Assembly: GCF_000744935.1 (NCBI RefSeq)
Contig: NZ_JQMW01000011.1
Location: 248,001 to 312,000 of the forward strand
Source: Clostridium sp. KNHs214
GTDB lineage: Bacteria; Bacillota; Clostridia; Clostridiales; Clostridiaceae
Direction of reading: 5' to 3'
DNA: 64,000 bases
The translations under genes were made by a program, and so were the position numbers. Of this stretch, positions 27,130-37,086 are shown piece by piece. The notes below the pieces were generated by a model, which had not been told where the DNA came from, searched no databases, and saw only the letters and a program-made list of their open reading frames with translations. Numbering within the stretch: the first letter of the stretch is position 1; every line of letters begins with the position of its first letter.

Positions 27130-28073
27130 TGTTGTGACATAATACATTGAAGAAAAATCTGATTTTAATTCCGTAATAAATGTGGAATTTGCGACTGTTC
27201 ACAATACGCCAAGAACTTCTAAATGTCTCACAGTTAAAGCCCCTAAAGCTTTTAAACTCACTCGTTCCTCGTTCAAACATAAAAGCTTCTTAACGGTTCT
27301 TTAACTGTGAGACATAAGAAGTTCTAGAGCTAGTTCAATAGTCCCAAATTCCACATTTATTACTACATTAAAATCAGATTTTTAGCTTAATATGTATGTG
27401 GTTTCAGCGGAGAAGCCTACTAAAGGATGATTTTCCTCCACTACGTTACGGAAAATCTTTAATTTATAAATAGAAAAACGCTCATAATATTTTTTAGGCG
27501 TAGCCTTTCGGTAAATTTTATACTACACATAAAAATAAGGAAATAACTAAAATTTAATACATTTTGCCGTAAAGTAATGTTTTCATATGCGTCTTAGCTA
27601 TATTATTTATGTTGGCTATCGCCATTAAAAAATTTTTAAAGCCTTAAAAGAAAAAGCTATAATTATTCCATTAATAACATAATTATAGCTTTTATTATTA
27701 GATTATTATGTTTATATATTTTCTATTTAATTAAAGATTTTCTGTAGCATAGCGGAGGAAAATCATCCTTTAGTTAGCTGTCTCCCTCCTTTGATAGCTT
27801 ATGCATGAACCGAAAAATCTGTCTTTAAGGTAACAATAAATATATTTTTTTAGACTATTGAGCTAGCCTTAGAAATTCTTTGTTTTCAAATTTCAATACC
27901 CGTTAAGAAGCTTTCATGTTTGAGCGCCGTTAGAAGCGAGTTTGAAAGTTTTAGGGTATTGAAATTTGAAAACATTAGAATTTCTTGGCGTATTGCGAAC
28001 AGTCTTAAAAAATATATTTATTGTGGACTTAAAGACAGATTTTTCTTATGCCACTTACATCACAATATTCTTA
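27130..28073. repeat. Composite repeat i (families C, E and D nested), about 945 bases
   Basis: The gap between the unknown gene and the MprF-like gene is filled by three palindromes. Family C is at 27130-27410, E at 27417-27785 and D at 27798-28073. C and D share a core with AAGAAGCTTTCATG and TTTGAAAGCTTTAGG. E has 50-base inverted ends with CTAAAGGATGATTTTCCTCC. The D end overlaps the stop codon of the MprF-like gene. A copy in the opposite orientation is at 43955-44909. A 60-codon frame inside D is translation of the repeat, not a gene. Confidence 0.8.
27417..27785. repeat. Family E element with 50-base inverted ends
   Basis: The left end (27420-27470) and right end (27732-27783) are near-perfect inverted repeats carrying CTAAAGGATGATTTTCC. 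Between them is a terminator-like dyad (AAAGCTATAATTAT with its partner at about 27679-27694). Related ends occur near 44248, 52170-52240 and 61355. It contains no ORF and looks like a non-autonomous transposable element. Confidence 0.7.
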
Positions 28074-29708
28074 TTTGTTTCCTTTTCCTATATGTCTATT
28101 AATGCTCAATGCCAATATTGGTAGTGATACAACCTTTTGGTATGCTAAAAACCTTGGATTCCAATCAGGGTCAAATTTCCCCTTAAAATATCTAAGTCCT
28201 TTAAAGTTATACCAGTGGTTGCCATAGTTAAATATGAACTTAGCAAATTTTTCTCCAGTGTGGCAGTGGTCTGCTACTCCAACGTTGGCTAGTGGTGCCA
28301 TGCCTAAGCTAAAGTTTTTATACCCCTCTTCCTTAGCCCAAAGTATTAAATGTAAAAAGAGTAAATCCATCATGCCATTAGGACTATCTTTTTTAAACCT
28401 CATAAGATCTATAGATATGGTTTCTTTTCCATCATAATATGGAACAGTGGATGCAAAAGCTATTATTTCATCCTGTTGATCTTTTATTACACCTATAGAA
28501 GACTTATTTAAATATTCTTTTTGAAACCAACCTATGGAGAACTTGTCTTCTTTTCTCCCATTTAACCACTGTACAGATATGCTCTGTAGTTTCTTTAAAA
28601 ATTCATCTGAATATGGGGGATATACCATTTGAAAACTATAATTTTCTCTTTCAAATTTATTTTTTGCAGTTCTCAAGCTCTGCTTTTTCTTTCCCTTTAA
28701 ATCGAAATTTTCCAGGGATACCACCGCTTCTTCTCCTAATTTATAAAAGTGATATCCATTTTCATGGTATTGAGCTAATTTATCTCTGTCTATTCTATAG
28801 AAAGCAGTACTTAGAGTAAATTTATTAGCAAAATCCTGAAATTCTTCTATAGCTTCAACTATATACTTTTCATCTCCTACAGGGTCTCCTAAAGCTACTA
28901 GTGAATCTCCTATCTTAGCGTACTGTATAAGTACCTTTCCATCCATACCCCAAAATAAAGCTTTATCTCCTAAAAATATTAGATGAGTGTTCACATCTCC
29001 CCTATTTTCCTTTAAAAATTCTTCTACTTTGGCTAATTCTTCATCTGAGGTTTTATTTTTTATTCTATCTCTAAATACTATTAGACTTCTTAATATTAAA
29101 AATGTCCACGTTATAAAATATACGAATAATCCTGCAAATAAAAAGCTTCTTCCTTTTTTAAATAAACCTTTTTCTATAATGCTTTCTGATAAAAAGCTCT
29201 CCTGTAAAAAGGGTGCCGCCATCATATACATTAATATAAATATAAAAGATAAAACAATTAAAATTCCATATTTTCTTTTTCTAAACGAAGCCCACTCTCT
29301 GTACAAATGACCTTTTATTATTCTTAAAAGTAAAATACTTAAAAGTATTAGCATTATATCTACGTAATCTAATCCTAGTGATAAAAATAAAATTAGATTT
29401 AAAATAAGAAATGTCTGTGTTGTTCTATAACTTTTTTTAAGTCTTAAAAATATTTCCATGGATAAAACTATAAGACCTATGCCTATAAATATTGACATCA
29501 GAAACATTATGCATCCTATTTTAAACTTTTCTACTACGGGAAATCTTTCCATTATAATACTATCTCCACTGAATATGGAGTATAATACTAACGAAAATCC
29601 TCTTATTAATATCATAACTGATACTACAATTACTCCTATATCGCCAGTAAGTTTAAAATCTTTCGCAAGTTTCCAAATCTTTTTTGCCTTTAAAAATACC
29701 TCTTTCAT
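28071..29708 (-). CDS. Membrane protein with DUF2156/MprF-type GNAT domain
   Basis: This 545-residue protein has about seven hydrophobic helices in the first 230 residues. A cytoplasmic C-terminal domain of about 300 residues follows, with WGMDGKVLIQYAKIGDSLVALGDPVG near 250 and a late NFSLGMAPLANVGV and YFKGKFDPDWNPRFLAY. This is the dual-GNAT domain of lysyl-phosphatidylglycerol synthases. It is shorter than full MprF (about 840 residues, 14 helices), so it lacks most of the flippase part. It may aminoacylate lipids from tRNA, or act on another lipid. The ATG at 29708 has AGGAG five bases upstream. A family D repeat touches its stop. Confidence 0.85.
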   Translation of the reverse strand: MKEVFLKAKKIWKLAKDFKLTGDIGVIVVSVMILIRGFSLVLYSIFSGDSIIMERFPVVEKFKIGCIMFLMSIFIGIGLIVLSMEIFLRLKKSYRTTQTFLILNLILFLSLGLDYVDIMLILLSILLLRIIKGHLYREWASFRKRKYGILIVLSFIFILMYMMAAPFLQESFLSESIIEKGLFKKGRSFLFAGLFVYFITWTFLILRSLIVFRDRIKNKTSDEELAKVEEFLKENRGDVNTHLIFLGDKALFWGMDGKVLIQYAKIGDSLVALGDPVGDEKYIVEAIEEFQDFANKFTLSTAFYRIDRDKLAQYHENGYHFYKLGEEAVVSLENFDLKGKKKQSLRTAKNKFERENYSFQMVYPPYSDEFLKKLQSISVQWLNGRKEDKFSIGWFQKEYLNKSSIGVIKDQQDEIIAFASTVPYYDGKETISIDLMRFKKDSPNGMMDLLFLHLILWAKEEGYKNFSLGMAPLANVGVADHCHTGEKFAKFIFNYGNHWYNFKGLRYFKGKFDPDWNPRFLAYQKVVSLPILALSINRHIGKGNK

Positions 29709-29723
29709 GTTAACTCCTCTCAT

Positions 29724-30030
29724 TGTTATTAAGTGGATTCATAGCTAGCCTTCTTAATTAATTATCAATCCACTAGTCCCCAGTATCCAATCACCAAAAA
29801 TCTTATTTATAAAAATTTTTATTTAGTTTAGAAGTGCTAGCCCATATTCCTAGAAACTAGTAGATAGCACCTAAATATACCCTATTACACCTAATTATAC
29901 ATTTTATAAATTTTCGTTACAACTTTTTGGTATTTATGATGATTTTTTAATACTTTTATGATAATAAATGTAAAATCCCCTTTTATAATAACACACATTA
30001 ATAAAAAAAATTATTACAAAAAGGTTGCAA
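29724..30030. other. Spacer upstream of the MprF-like gene
   Basis: About 300 AT-rich bases with no gene. It should contain the promoter for the MprF-like gene on the minus strand. No clear hexamer pair or repeat family is seen. Confidence 0.4.
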
Positions 30031-30055
30031 AATAAAAAAAGGCGCAGAACGCCTT
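30031..30055 (-). terminator. Rho-independent terminator after nupC
   Basis: Stem AAAGGCG / CGCCTTT with a five-base loop, followed on the minus strand by TTTTTTATTTT. It lies 72 bases after the nupC stop and ends the deoB-nupC transcript. Between the two, 30071-30112 holds two tandem 21-base copies of ATTAAAGATTG followed by GTATTAT. Confidence 0.85.
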
Positions 30056-30127
30056 TGGGTTGATTGGTAAATTAAAGATTGAGTATTATGGATTAAAGAT
30101 TGGGTATTATAAACTAGGGGTTTGGGA

Positions 30128-31348
30128 CTAAAACAACAGTCCCGCTATAGTAGCTGTCATGAATGTAGTTACGCAGCCACCTATTAATGCTCTTACTCCA
30201 AGCTTAGCTATGTCAGAACGTCTTTCTGGTGCAAGACCACCAATCCCTCCTATTTGAACAGCTATGGAGCTTATGTTTGCAAAACCGCAAAGAGCGTAAG
30301 TTAATATCATTATTGTTTTTGGCTGTAATGCTCCTGCTTTTATCATTGGAGCTAAGTTTGCGTAGGCAACAAATTCATTTAACACAAGTTTTGTACCTAT
30401 TAAGTTACCTGCATTTAATATGTCTTGAGCAGGTACTCCCATTACGAAAGCTAGTGGAGCGAATATTCTTCCCAATAACCATCCAAGGTTTATATATGGT
30501 GCCCCAAATAGACCTGCTACCCAAGCTATTAATGAGTTTACAAGGGCAACCATAGCAACAAAGGCTAAAAGCATTGCTGCAACATTTAGCGCAAGAGATA
30601 ACCCCTCACTAGCGCCTGTAGCTGCTGCATCTATTACGTTTGAGCTAGTATTTTCTAATTCTATTTGAATTTTTCCTTTTGTCACTGGCTCTTCTACTTC
30701 TGGACATATTATTTTTGAAACCACAAGTCCTGCTGGTGCAGCCATCATGCTGGCTGCCATCAAATGTCCAGCACTAACACCCATAGCTACATATCCTGCC
30801 ATAACTCCGCCGGCCACAGTACACATTCCTCCTACCATTATGGATAGAAGTTCTGACTTTGTCATAGTTTTTACAAAAGGCTTTATTACAAGTGGCGCTT
30901 CTGTTTGACCAACAAATATGTTAGCCACAGCTGATAACGTTTCAGCTCCACTGGTTCCAAGAAGTTTAACTATTCCTTTAGCTAGTACAGATATTAATTT
31001 TTACATTATTCCAAGATAATATAATACACTCATTAAAGCTGAAAAGAATATTATTGTTGGAAGTACTTGAAGTGCAAATACATATCCTACCTTATTTGTG
31101 TCCATAAGTCCTCCAAATAAGAATGTTGTTCCTTCTTTAGTGAAGTCTAAAAGCTTTGTGATAAGTCCACTGACAACCTCAAAGGCAGCTCTTCCTGGAG
31201 GAAATTTTAATATAAATAGTGCAAATATGAATTGCAGTGTTATACCTGTTGCTACTAATCTCCAGTTTATTTTCTTTTTATTATTGGAAATCAAGTAACA
31301 GATACCTAAAAGTACAATTAAACCTATAATACCTATAAATCTGTTCAC
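30128..31348 (-). pseudogene. nupC: Concentrative nucleoside transporter broken by one in-frame stop
   Basis: Two segments lie in the same reading frame: residues 1-115 (31348-31001) and the remainder (to 30128). They are separated by a single TAA at 31001-31003. Read through, the protein would be 406 residues, the normal NupC length, with GTSGAETLSAVANIFVGQTEAPL intact across the join. The stop replaces the codon after LGIM, where NupC relatives usually have Gln, so a single CAA to TAA change explains it. NupC imports nucleosides by proton or sodium symport. Re-initiation at the GTG at 30928 would lack the first helices. It follows deoB and was probably its operon partner. Confidence 0.85.
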
Positions 31349-31643
31349 TTTTCTTATTCTCCCTTTTTTATGATTTTTATTCCTAACTCACTTTATTATT
31401 TTTATACTTTTCTTTATTTATAATTTGCTTTATTTTATCTCTAATCTATTTTGTCTTATTTCTATTTTATTTTCTTTATAATTTATTTTGTTTTGTTTTT
31501 ATATAATCTTTATGTTTTGTTTTTCTACATTTTTTATGCTTTACGGTTATTTTGTCATACAATTTTCAATATTTATTTAATTAATTTAAATTATCATTGG
31601 TATTTTGACCAATAATTATCCACTCACAAGTCCGTTGTCGTAA
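31349..31643. other. T-rich spacer between deoB and nupC
   Basis: About 295 bases, strongly T-rich on the plus strand with repeated TTTATTTT-like runs and no gene or clear hairpin. It is unusually long for two genes that probably belong together. It may hold a nupC promoter. Confidence 0.4.
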
Positions 31644-32834
31644 TTAAGCGAATTTAGAGTGGTTAACTATCAATTCTAAAAAGCTTTCACCATTCTTTAT
31701 TGGTTCTATTTTAAATATATCTGCTACAGTTTGACCCATGTCTGAGAAAGTTTTTCTTGTTTTCAGGTCTTTACCCTTTGAAAGCGCTTTCCCATAAGCT
31801 AAAAATGGAACGTATTCTCTTGTATGGTCTGTTCCCTCTGTAGTTGGATCACAGCCATGATCTGCTGTTATAAATAGTATGTCATCATCTTTCATCTGTT
31901 CCATTATTTCTGCTAATCTCACATCAAAGGCCTCTAATCCTCTTCCATACTCTTCTGCATTGTTTCTGTGTCCCCACTTCATATCAAAGTCCACAAGATT
32001 TGTAAATATAAGGCCATTTTTATCTTCCTTCATGTATTCTAAGGTCTTATCTACTCCGTCCATATTGTCCTTTGTATGCACTGCTTCTGTTATGCCTGCG
32101 CCTTGGAATATGTCCTCTATTTTACCTACTGCCATAACATTTAACTTTGAAGCCTTTAATTTATCTAAAACTGTTTCATGTATTGGCTTTAATGAAAAGT
32201 CTCTTCTGTTTGAAGTTCTTGTGAAATTTCCTTTAGCTTCTCCTACAAAAGGTCTTGCTATAACTCTAGCTACAGCATGTTCTCCCACTAGCATATCCCT
32301 AGCTATTTGGCAGATTTTGTACAACTCTTCCACTGAATAAATATCTTCATGAGCGGCTATTTGAAATACACTGTCTGCTGAAGTGTAAACTATTGGACAT
32401 CCTGTTTTTATATGTTCTTCTCCTAGTTCATCTAGAATAGCTGTACCTGATGCTGGCTTATTTCCAAGAATTTTTCTTCCTATAGCTTTTTCAAATGCTT
32501 CTACTACTTCTTTTGGAAAACCCTGTGGATATGTTGGAAATGGTTTATCTAACTGTATTCCACACATTTCCCAATGTCCAGTAGTAGTATCCTTTCCATC
32601 TGACATTTCAGCAAATCTTCCAAAACACCCTATTGGATTTTCTACCTTATTTATATTTTTCATGCCTTCTATATTTCCAAGTCCTAATTTCTCCATATTA
32701 GGAAGTTTTAATCCCCCTAATTTAGAAGATACATTCCCTATAGTATTGCAGCCCACATCTCCAAACTTTACTGAATCTGGCATTTCTCCCATGCCCACAC
32801 TATCTAGTACTATCCATATGACTCTATTTATCAT
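31644..32834 (-). CDS. deoB: Phosphopentomutase
   Basis: This 396-residue member of the alkaline-phosphatase superfamily has [14 protein letters not shown] (metal Asp near 10), [11 protein letters not shown] (phosphorylated Thr near 86), [15 protein letters not shown] and [23 protein letters not shown]. It interconverts (deoxy)ribose-1-phosphate and -5-phosphate in nucleoside breakdown. Length is normal. GGAGG lies seven bases before the ATG. A consensus CcpA site lies about 120 bases upstream, which would fit repression by good carbon sources. Confidence 0.96.
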   Translation of the reverse strand: MINRVIWIVLDSVGMGEMPDSVKFGDVGCNTIGNVSSKLGGLKLPNMEKLGLGNIEGMKNINKVENPIGCFGRFAEMSDGKDTTTGHWEMCGIQLDKPFPTYPQGFPKEVVEAFEKAIGRKILGNKPASGTAILDELGEEHIKTGCPIVYTSADSVFQIAAHEDIYSVEELYKICQIARDMLVGEHAVARVIARPFVGEAKGNFTRTSNRRDFSLKPIHETVLDKLKASKLNVMAVGKIEDIFQGAGITEAVHTKDNMDGVDKTLEYMKEDKNGLIFTNLVDFDMKWGHRNNAEEYGRGLEAFDVRLAEIMEQMKDDDILFITADHGCDPTTEGTDHTREYVPFLAYGKALSKGKDLKTRKTFSDMGQTVADIFKIEPIKNGESFLELIVNHSKFA

Positions 32835-32952
32835 TTAGCTACCTCCTATGAAAAAACTTTATACCTTTCAATGCTCCATATAATAACTGTAAATTTGAAA
32901 AAAGCTTGAAAATTTAAAATACTTTCTATGGAAACACTATTTTTTTACTACA

Positions 32953-32966
32953 TGTTACCGCTTACA
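32953..32966 (-). promoter_or_regulatory. Candidate CcpA (cre) site upstream of deoB
   Basis: TGTTACCGCTTACA fits every fixed position of the cre consensus TGWNANCGNTNWCA. It is about 120 bases upstream of the deoB start. Catabolite control of nucleoside salvage is known in Firmicutes; its use here is inferred. The rest of 32835-33371 is AT-rich with no gene. Confidence 0.6.
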
Positions 32967-33371
32967 TATAATTTTTATCATATTGAAAACAAAAAGTAAA
33001 GAAAAAATATTACTCTTTTTTGGAATATTTTTAAAACAAATATGCATTTATTGGTTATATATTTTCATTATAGAAATTGTTTACATATAGCATAAAATCA
33101 GTTTTTTATATATTTTATTTTTAAGCTTCTTTAGTATTTTATTTTAATTTTTGCATAAAATATTTTTATATAATTTAATATATATTCTTTATTCATTGTA
33201 ATATCTTTTACAAATTTATATCTTTTGCTAAAACAAAGTAATATTTCAAGAAAACTATTTTCAATTAATAATTATTATTGTATAATATAAATACAATAAT
33301 AATCATTTTAATGAAATAGAAACTTTCATCCATTATTATAAATAATAAATTTCATCTACTTAATATATTAT

Positions 33372-33682
33372 GATTATCCCACAAAAAGCATTATATTACC
33401 TGAATTATGAAATTTCTCTGGAATGACTTGCATAAGAAGCAAAGGAACTGTTTAAATTTAATTTTAGAAATTCTTCTTTTAGACAGATAAAATTATCGTA
33501 AGCCTTAAAAGGACGCCAGGCTAGCGAACCTGAGGCAGGACGCTGAATGTGAGCGTTAGATAATTTTATATGGCTAAAAGATTAGAATTTCTTAAATTAA
33601 ATTTATTGTTCCGAGCTCTTATGCAAGTCATGGAGGAGAAATTTCATAATTCCACTACATTGTACCTTATTGTGGGATAATC
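33372..33682. repeat. Family A repeat carrying a family B insert, copy 1
   Basis: A 311-base unit: an A element interrupted at its centre by a 127-base B element (33466-33592). The latter has AGAAATTCT and AGAATTTCT ends and a GC-rich middle with GGACGCCAGGCTAGCG. The same 311-base unit occurs inverted at 37759-38069. It lies between deoB and trxB, upstream of both. Confidence 0.88.
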
Positions 33683-33759
33683 ATCTTATAAAACTACAAT
33701 ACTATTCGTTCTATTTTAGAAAGGAAGTGAAAAAGTGCCGTTAATTAGCGGTATATCCT

Positions 33760-34695
33760 ATGGAAAAACAAACAGTATCTTTAGATTTAATCATTATAGG
33801 TGCTGGTCCTGCTGGATTAGCAGCAGCAGTTTATGCCTCCCGCTCAAAACTTGACACTTTGGTTTTGGAAAACAAAATAGTAGGTGGTCAAGTGAGAGAC
33901 AGCTATAGAGTAGACAATTATCCTGGTTTTTCTTATATAACAGGAGCAGATCTTTCAAATAACTTTCAGCAACATGCTTTAGATTCCGGTGCCAAGATTG
34001 ATGAATTCGACAATATAATATCACTAAAATTAAGCAGTGATGAAAAAATAGTTGAAACTTCAAAAAAAATATATAAACCACTAGCAATCATATTGGCCAC
34101 AGGCTCAAATAATAGACTTCTTCCTGTACCTGAGGAAACAAAATTTCATGGTAACGGAGTACACTACTGTGAACTTTGCGACGGTGCACTTTATGAGGGC
34201 AAGGATTTGATAGTGGTAGGCGGCGGTAACTCTGCTATTGAGGGAGCCATAGTGCTATCAAAATTTGCAAAAAATTTAACTATTGTACATCAATTTAATT
34301 ATCTTCAAGCAAATAAAACTAATGAAGAAGAGCTTTCCACAAAACCTAATATTAAATATATATGGAACAGTGAAATTCGCCATGTATTAGGTGAAAATTC
34401 AGTGGAGGGTGTACAAATTGAAAATGTTAAAACTGGAGAACTTTCAGAGATAAAAACTGATGGTGTCTTCGTATACATTGGTAGAATTGCTAACACTGAA
34501 TTATTTAAAAACTATATAAAATTAGACAATTGGGGTCATGTGCTTACAAATGAGAATATGGAAACCAACATAAAAGGCGTTTATGCTGCCGGAGATTTAC
34601 GTTCAAAGACCATTAGACAGTTAACTACTGCTGTATCTGATGGAACCATTTCAGCCTTAACAGCTGAAAAATATATTATGGAAAAGAAGGTATAA
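33760..34695 (+). CDS. Thioredoxin-reductase-like flavoprotein
   Basis: This 311-residue protein has FAD-binding IIGAGPAGLAAA (12-23), redox CELC (C137, C140) followed by DG, NAD(P)-site VVGGGNSAIEG (152-162) and VYAAGDLRSK near 277. It matches the TrxR/Cp34-type reductase. In Clostridium pasteurianum a related protein (Cp34) works with a glutaredoxin-like protein (Cp9) to reduce peroxiredoxin, replacing AhpF; the next two genes here have exactly those partners. The ATG lacks a near SD; AAGGAAG lies about 30 bases upstream with a five-codon GTG frame in between. Confidence 0.9.
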   Translation: MEKQTVSLDLIIIGAGPAGLAAAVYASRSKLDTLVLENKIVGGQVRDSYRVDNYPGFSYITGADLSNNFQQHALDSGAKIDEFDNIISLKLSSDEKIVETSKKIYKPLAIILATGSNNRLLPVPEETKFHGNGVHYCELCDGALYEGKDLIVVGGGNSAIEGAIVLSKFAKNLTIVHQFNYLQANKTNEEELSTKPNIKYIWNSEIRHVLGENSVEGVQIENVKTGELSEIKTDGVFVYIGRIANTELFKNYIKLDNWGHVLTNENMETNIKGVYAAGDLRSKTIRQLTTAVSDGTISALTAEKYIMEKKV

Positions 34696-34697
34696 TT

Positions 34698-34925
34698 ATG
34701 GTAAAAGTTTTTTCAACACCAACATGTCCATGGTGTAAAAAGGTTAAGGATTATTTAAAAAGCAATAATATAGAGTTTCAAGATATCAATGTGGCTGAAG
34801 ATGCCGCTGCAAGAAAGGAAATGTTCCAAATTTCAAATCAAATGGGAGTTCCTGTAGTTCAAATTGATGATAAGGTAATCCTTGGTTTTGACAAAGATTC
34901 TATTGATGAAGCTTTAGGATTATAA
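34698..34925 (+). CDS. Glutaredoxin-like protein (NrdH/Cp9 type)
   Basis: This 75-residue thioredoxin-fold protein has redox motif CPWC (10-13), the cis-Pro in GVPVVQID near 50 and the GFDKDSID ending that NrdH-type proteins share. It accepts electrons from the TrxR-like protein, not glutathione, in its clostridial relatives. It starts two bases after the reductase stop, and its SD AAGAAGG is inside the end of that gene, so the two are co-translated. Its partner is likely the peroxiredoxin encoded downstream. Confidence 0.93.
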   Translation: MVKVFSTPTCPWCKKVKDYLKSNNIEFQDINVAEDAAARKEMFQISNQMGVPVVQIDDKVILGFDKDSIDEALGL

Positions 34926-34940
34926 TCTGAGCTTTGTGAG

Positions 34941-35027
34941 AATTAATTTATTGTTCCGAGCTCTTATGCAAGGCATGGAGGAGAAATTTCATAATTCCAT
35001 CGCATTGTACCTTTTTGTGGGTTAATC
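34941..35027. repeat. Family A repeat, right half only
   Basis: Eighty-seven bases from the A centre (AATTTATTGTTCC) through GAGAAATTTC to TTGTGGGTTAATC. The left half is missing. It separates the glutaredoxin and peroxiredoxin genes, 16 bases after the former's stop. Confidence 0.82.
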
Positions 35028-35064
35028 ATTAAATAAAATGTTTTGGAAAGGAGTTATGTTACTT

Positions 35065-35586
35065 ATGGAAAGATTAGTTGGTAAAAATGCACCTGATTTC
35101 ACAATGAATGCTGTAAAGGGTGGCGGCAGTGATTTTACACAAGTAAGTCTTGAGGACTACAAGGGCAAGTGGCTAGTTATGTTTTTCTATCCACTAGATT
35201 TTACCTTCGTTTGTCCAACTGAGATAACAGGTTTTAGTAAAAGGTATGAGGATTTTAATAAAGTAGGCGCTGAGCTCCTTGCAGTTAGCTGCGACAGTCA
35301 GTATTCCCATGAAGCTTGGATTAAGGGTGATCTAGGGAAAATTAAATTTCCTATAGCTTCTGATATTACGAAGTCCGTATCTGACAGCTATGGTATATTA
35401 ATTAAAGAAGAGGGTATTTCATTGAGGGGCTTATTTATAATAGACCCTGAAGGAGTAGTAAGATATAGTGTGGTTCACGACTTAAATGTAGGCAGAAGTG
35501 TAGATGAAACCCTACGTGTACTTAAGGCTTTAAAAACTGGAGGTATGTGCGCCGTAGACTGGAGCGAAGGAGATAAAACTTTATAA
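35065..35586 (+). CDS. 2-Cys peroxiredoxin (AhpC/Prx1 type)
   Basis: This peroxiredoxin of about 173 residues has peroxidatic Cys in DFTFVCPTEI (near 50), AVSCDSQYSHEAW, and resolving Cys in GGMCAVDW near the C-terminus. It reduces peroxides and is recycled by the flavoprotein/glutaredoxin pair upstream. The frame opens at 35038. AAAGGAG sits between the possible starts: the ATG at 35056 is two bases from it, that at 35065 eleven. I chose 35065 because the conserved protein begins MERLVGKNAPDF. Confidence 0.93.
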   Translation: MERLVGKNAPDFTMNAVKGGGSDFTQVSLEDYKGKWLVMFFYPLDFTFVCPTEITGFSKRYEDFNKVGAELLAVSCDSQYSHEAWIKGDLGKIKFPIASDITKSVSDSYGILIKEEGISLRGLFIIDPEGVVRYSVVHDLNVGRSVDETLRVLKALKTGGMCAVDWSEGDKTL

Positions 35587-35626
35587 TAACCAATTTCACT
35601 TATGCAATATTCACTCTTGTAATACT

Positions 35627-35666
35627 AAAATCCAAAAGAAGATATTCCCCCCTTCTTTTGGATTTT
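35627..35666 (+). terminator. Strong terminator between convergent genes
   Basis: A perfect 15-base stem (AAAATCCAAAAGAAG and its complement at 35652-35666) with a ten-base loop. It lies 40 bases after the peroxiredoxin stop and can work in both directions, also serving the lipoate ligase gene. Confidence 0.88.
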
Positions 35667-35674
35667 CTAATAGG

Positions 35675-35752
35675 ACTATCCGCGTGTTCTACTGACGCAA
35701 TATGACCCAAAATAGACTAGTATACTTACTTGTTATTTATTTAAATGTGCCT
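35675..35752. repeat. Family G repeat, right half
   Basis: This matches the right half of the copy at 25127 (GCAATATGAC, AAAATAGACTAG, ACTTGTTATTTATTT and ATGTGCCT). It ends exactly at the stop codon of the lipoate ligase gene (35752-35754). Confidence 0.75.
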
Positions 35753-36750
35753 TAGATATCTTTAAAAATGCTAAGCACATCCTGTACCATTCCTCTTTGT
35801 TCTTCCGTATTTGCCAAACTCATTAGTTTTTCCTTTATATCTTGCTGCTTAAATGGAATTTCTATTAATGAATTTTGTATATCTTCTATAAATTTTACAT
35901 TCATGGCATCTGAGTAAACTTTAGCCTCCAGTACTTTTGCATTTTTAAGCTTTAAATTAAATTCAATACCTCCCCAAGGAAATCTCTCCTCTAAGCATAT
36001 GTCAAATTTGGGTGAACTGCCATATCTAAATTCCCAAGAGGAATACTTTTCATAAAGTTGCTGCATTTCATTAGAATTTTTTTCAGTATATATTTTCTTC
36101 CCTTGAACTCTTCCATAAGCTTCCTGAAAACTTTTTTCTAACTGCTCCATCAATTTTTCTATGGATATTTTATCATTTATTTCTTTTAAGTTAACTATTC
36201 TGGATTTTACAGAATCTATACCTTTGGATTTTATTTTCTTTTCTGAAACTGTAAGGTACTGAACAAGCCTTTTCATGTCTCCATTTACAAGAAGAGTTCC
36301 ATGGTGATAGCAAGTATGATCTCCGAAGTAAAAGGCATTTCCTGAGAATTTTCTTCCATCTGCCAATATGTCGTTTCTTCCTGAAAATTCCGCATTTATT
36401 CCTAGGTTTTTTACTGCTTTTAATATGACTTGTAATTGATTTTCCAAATTATAGAGTCCTTTGTCCATGGCAAAGGTGAAGTTTAAATTCCCAATGTCAT
36501 GGAATACTGCCCCTCCCCCAGAAAGTCTTCTAGCCAGCTTCCCACCGTCTTCTTCTAATTCTCTGCATTTACATTCCTTCCATGGATTTTGGTTTTTGCC
36601 TATGACTACAGTATCTGCATTTTGCCATAGATATAGTATTATTTCATTAGCTTTTGCTTCTTTCACTAATTTTTCTTCTAAAGCTAAATTAAACCATGGA
36701 TTAATGCTTTTGGATACTACTATATTGGTAATAATTTCTTTATTATGCAA
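35752..36750 (-). CDS. lplA: Lipoate-protein ligase A
   Basis: This 332-residue protein has NPWFNLALEEKL (about 17-28), VVIGKNQNPWKE, ARRLSGGGAVFHDIGNLNFTF (about 92-112, the adenylate-binding loop) and GRKFSGNAFYF. A small C-terminal accessory domain follows. It activates lipoate with ATP and attaches it to E2 or GcvH proteins. Length is normal for LplA with both domains. The ATG at 36750 follows a GGGG-type site. It is transcribed alone and converges on the peroxiredoxin gene. Confidence 0.93.
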   Translation of the reverse strand: MHNKEIITNIVVSKSINPWFNLALEEKLVKEAKANEIILYLWQNADTVVIGKNQNPWKECKCRELEEDGGKLARRLSGGGAVFHDIGNLNFTFAMDKGLYNLENQLQVILKAVKNLGINAEFSGRNDILADGRKFSGNAFYFGDHTCYHHGTLLVNGDMKRLVQYLTVSEKKIKSKGIDSVKSRIVNLKEINDKISIEKLMEQLEKSFQEAYGRVQGKKIYTEKNSNEMQQLYEKYSSWEFRYGSSPKFDICLEERFPWGGIEFNLKLKNAKVLEAKVYSDAMNVKFIEDIQNSLIEIPFKQQDIKEKLMSLANTEEQRGMVQDVLSIFKDI

Positions 36751-37086
36751 AATGAATTCCCCCTATTAAAATTCAAGTTACTATAGTACTTTAGTTAGCA
36801 TTTATGACTATTTTATCCAATATTTTTTAAATATTTCTATTTCCTTAGCCACTCTATTAGTTACAAATGCCACACAAGTTTCTATATCAAACATTTTACT
36901 CAAATCCTCTCGATCATCTCTAAGGCTGTAATTTTTAATAATTGACAACTAGAAAATCACACCCCAAAGTGCTATATACATATGTTATATCTTACCCTTA
37001 ACCAGCTTTTAAATCAAGTAACTTGTGAATTCTACAAATAATGCTAATTCAATGCTAATTGAATAGAAAATTTTCTCTTTTCATAC
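36751..37086. other. Spacer upstream of lplA
   Basis: No complete gene is seen. A plus-strand run near 36930-37020 has no SD. The region should contain the lplA promoter. Confidence 0.35.

Noticed and set aside
27920-28102. A 60-codon frame, repeated with near-identical product near 43897, 44747 and 62638
   Set aside because: It is the translation of the family C/D palindromes, has no proper SD, and occurs in both orientations.
30128-31348. Two separate transporter genes
   Set aside because: Both pieces are in one frame and split by a single TAA within a conserved NupC block, so they are one broken gene.
32835-33371. Purine riboswitch before deoB
   Set aside because: No purine aptamer pattern was found; only a cre-like site is supported.
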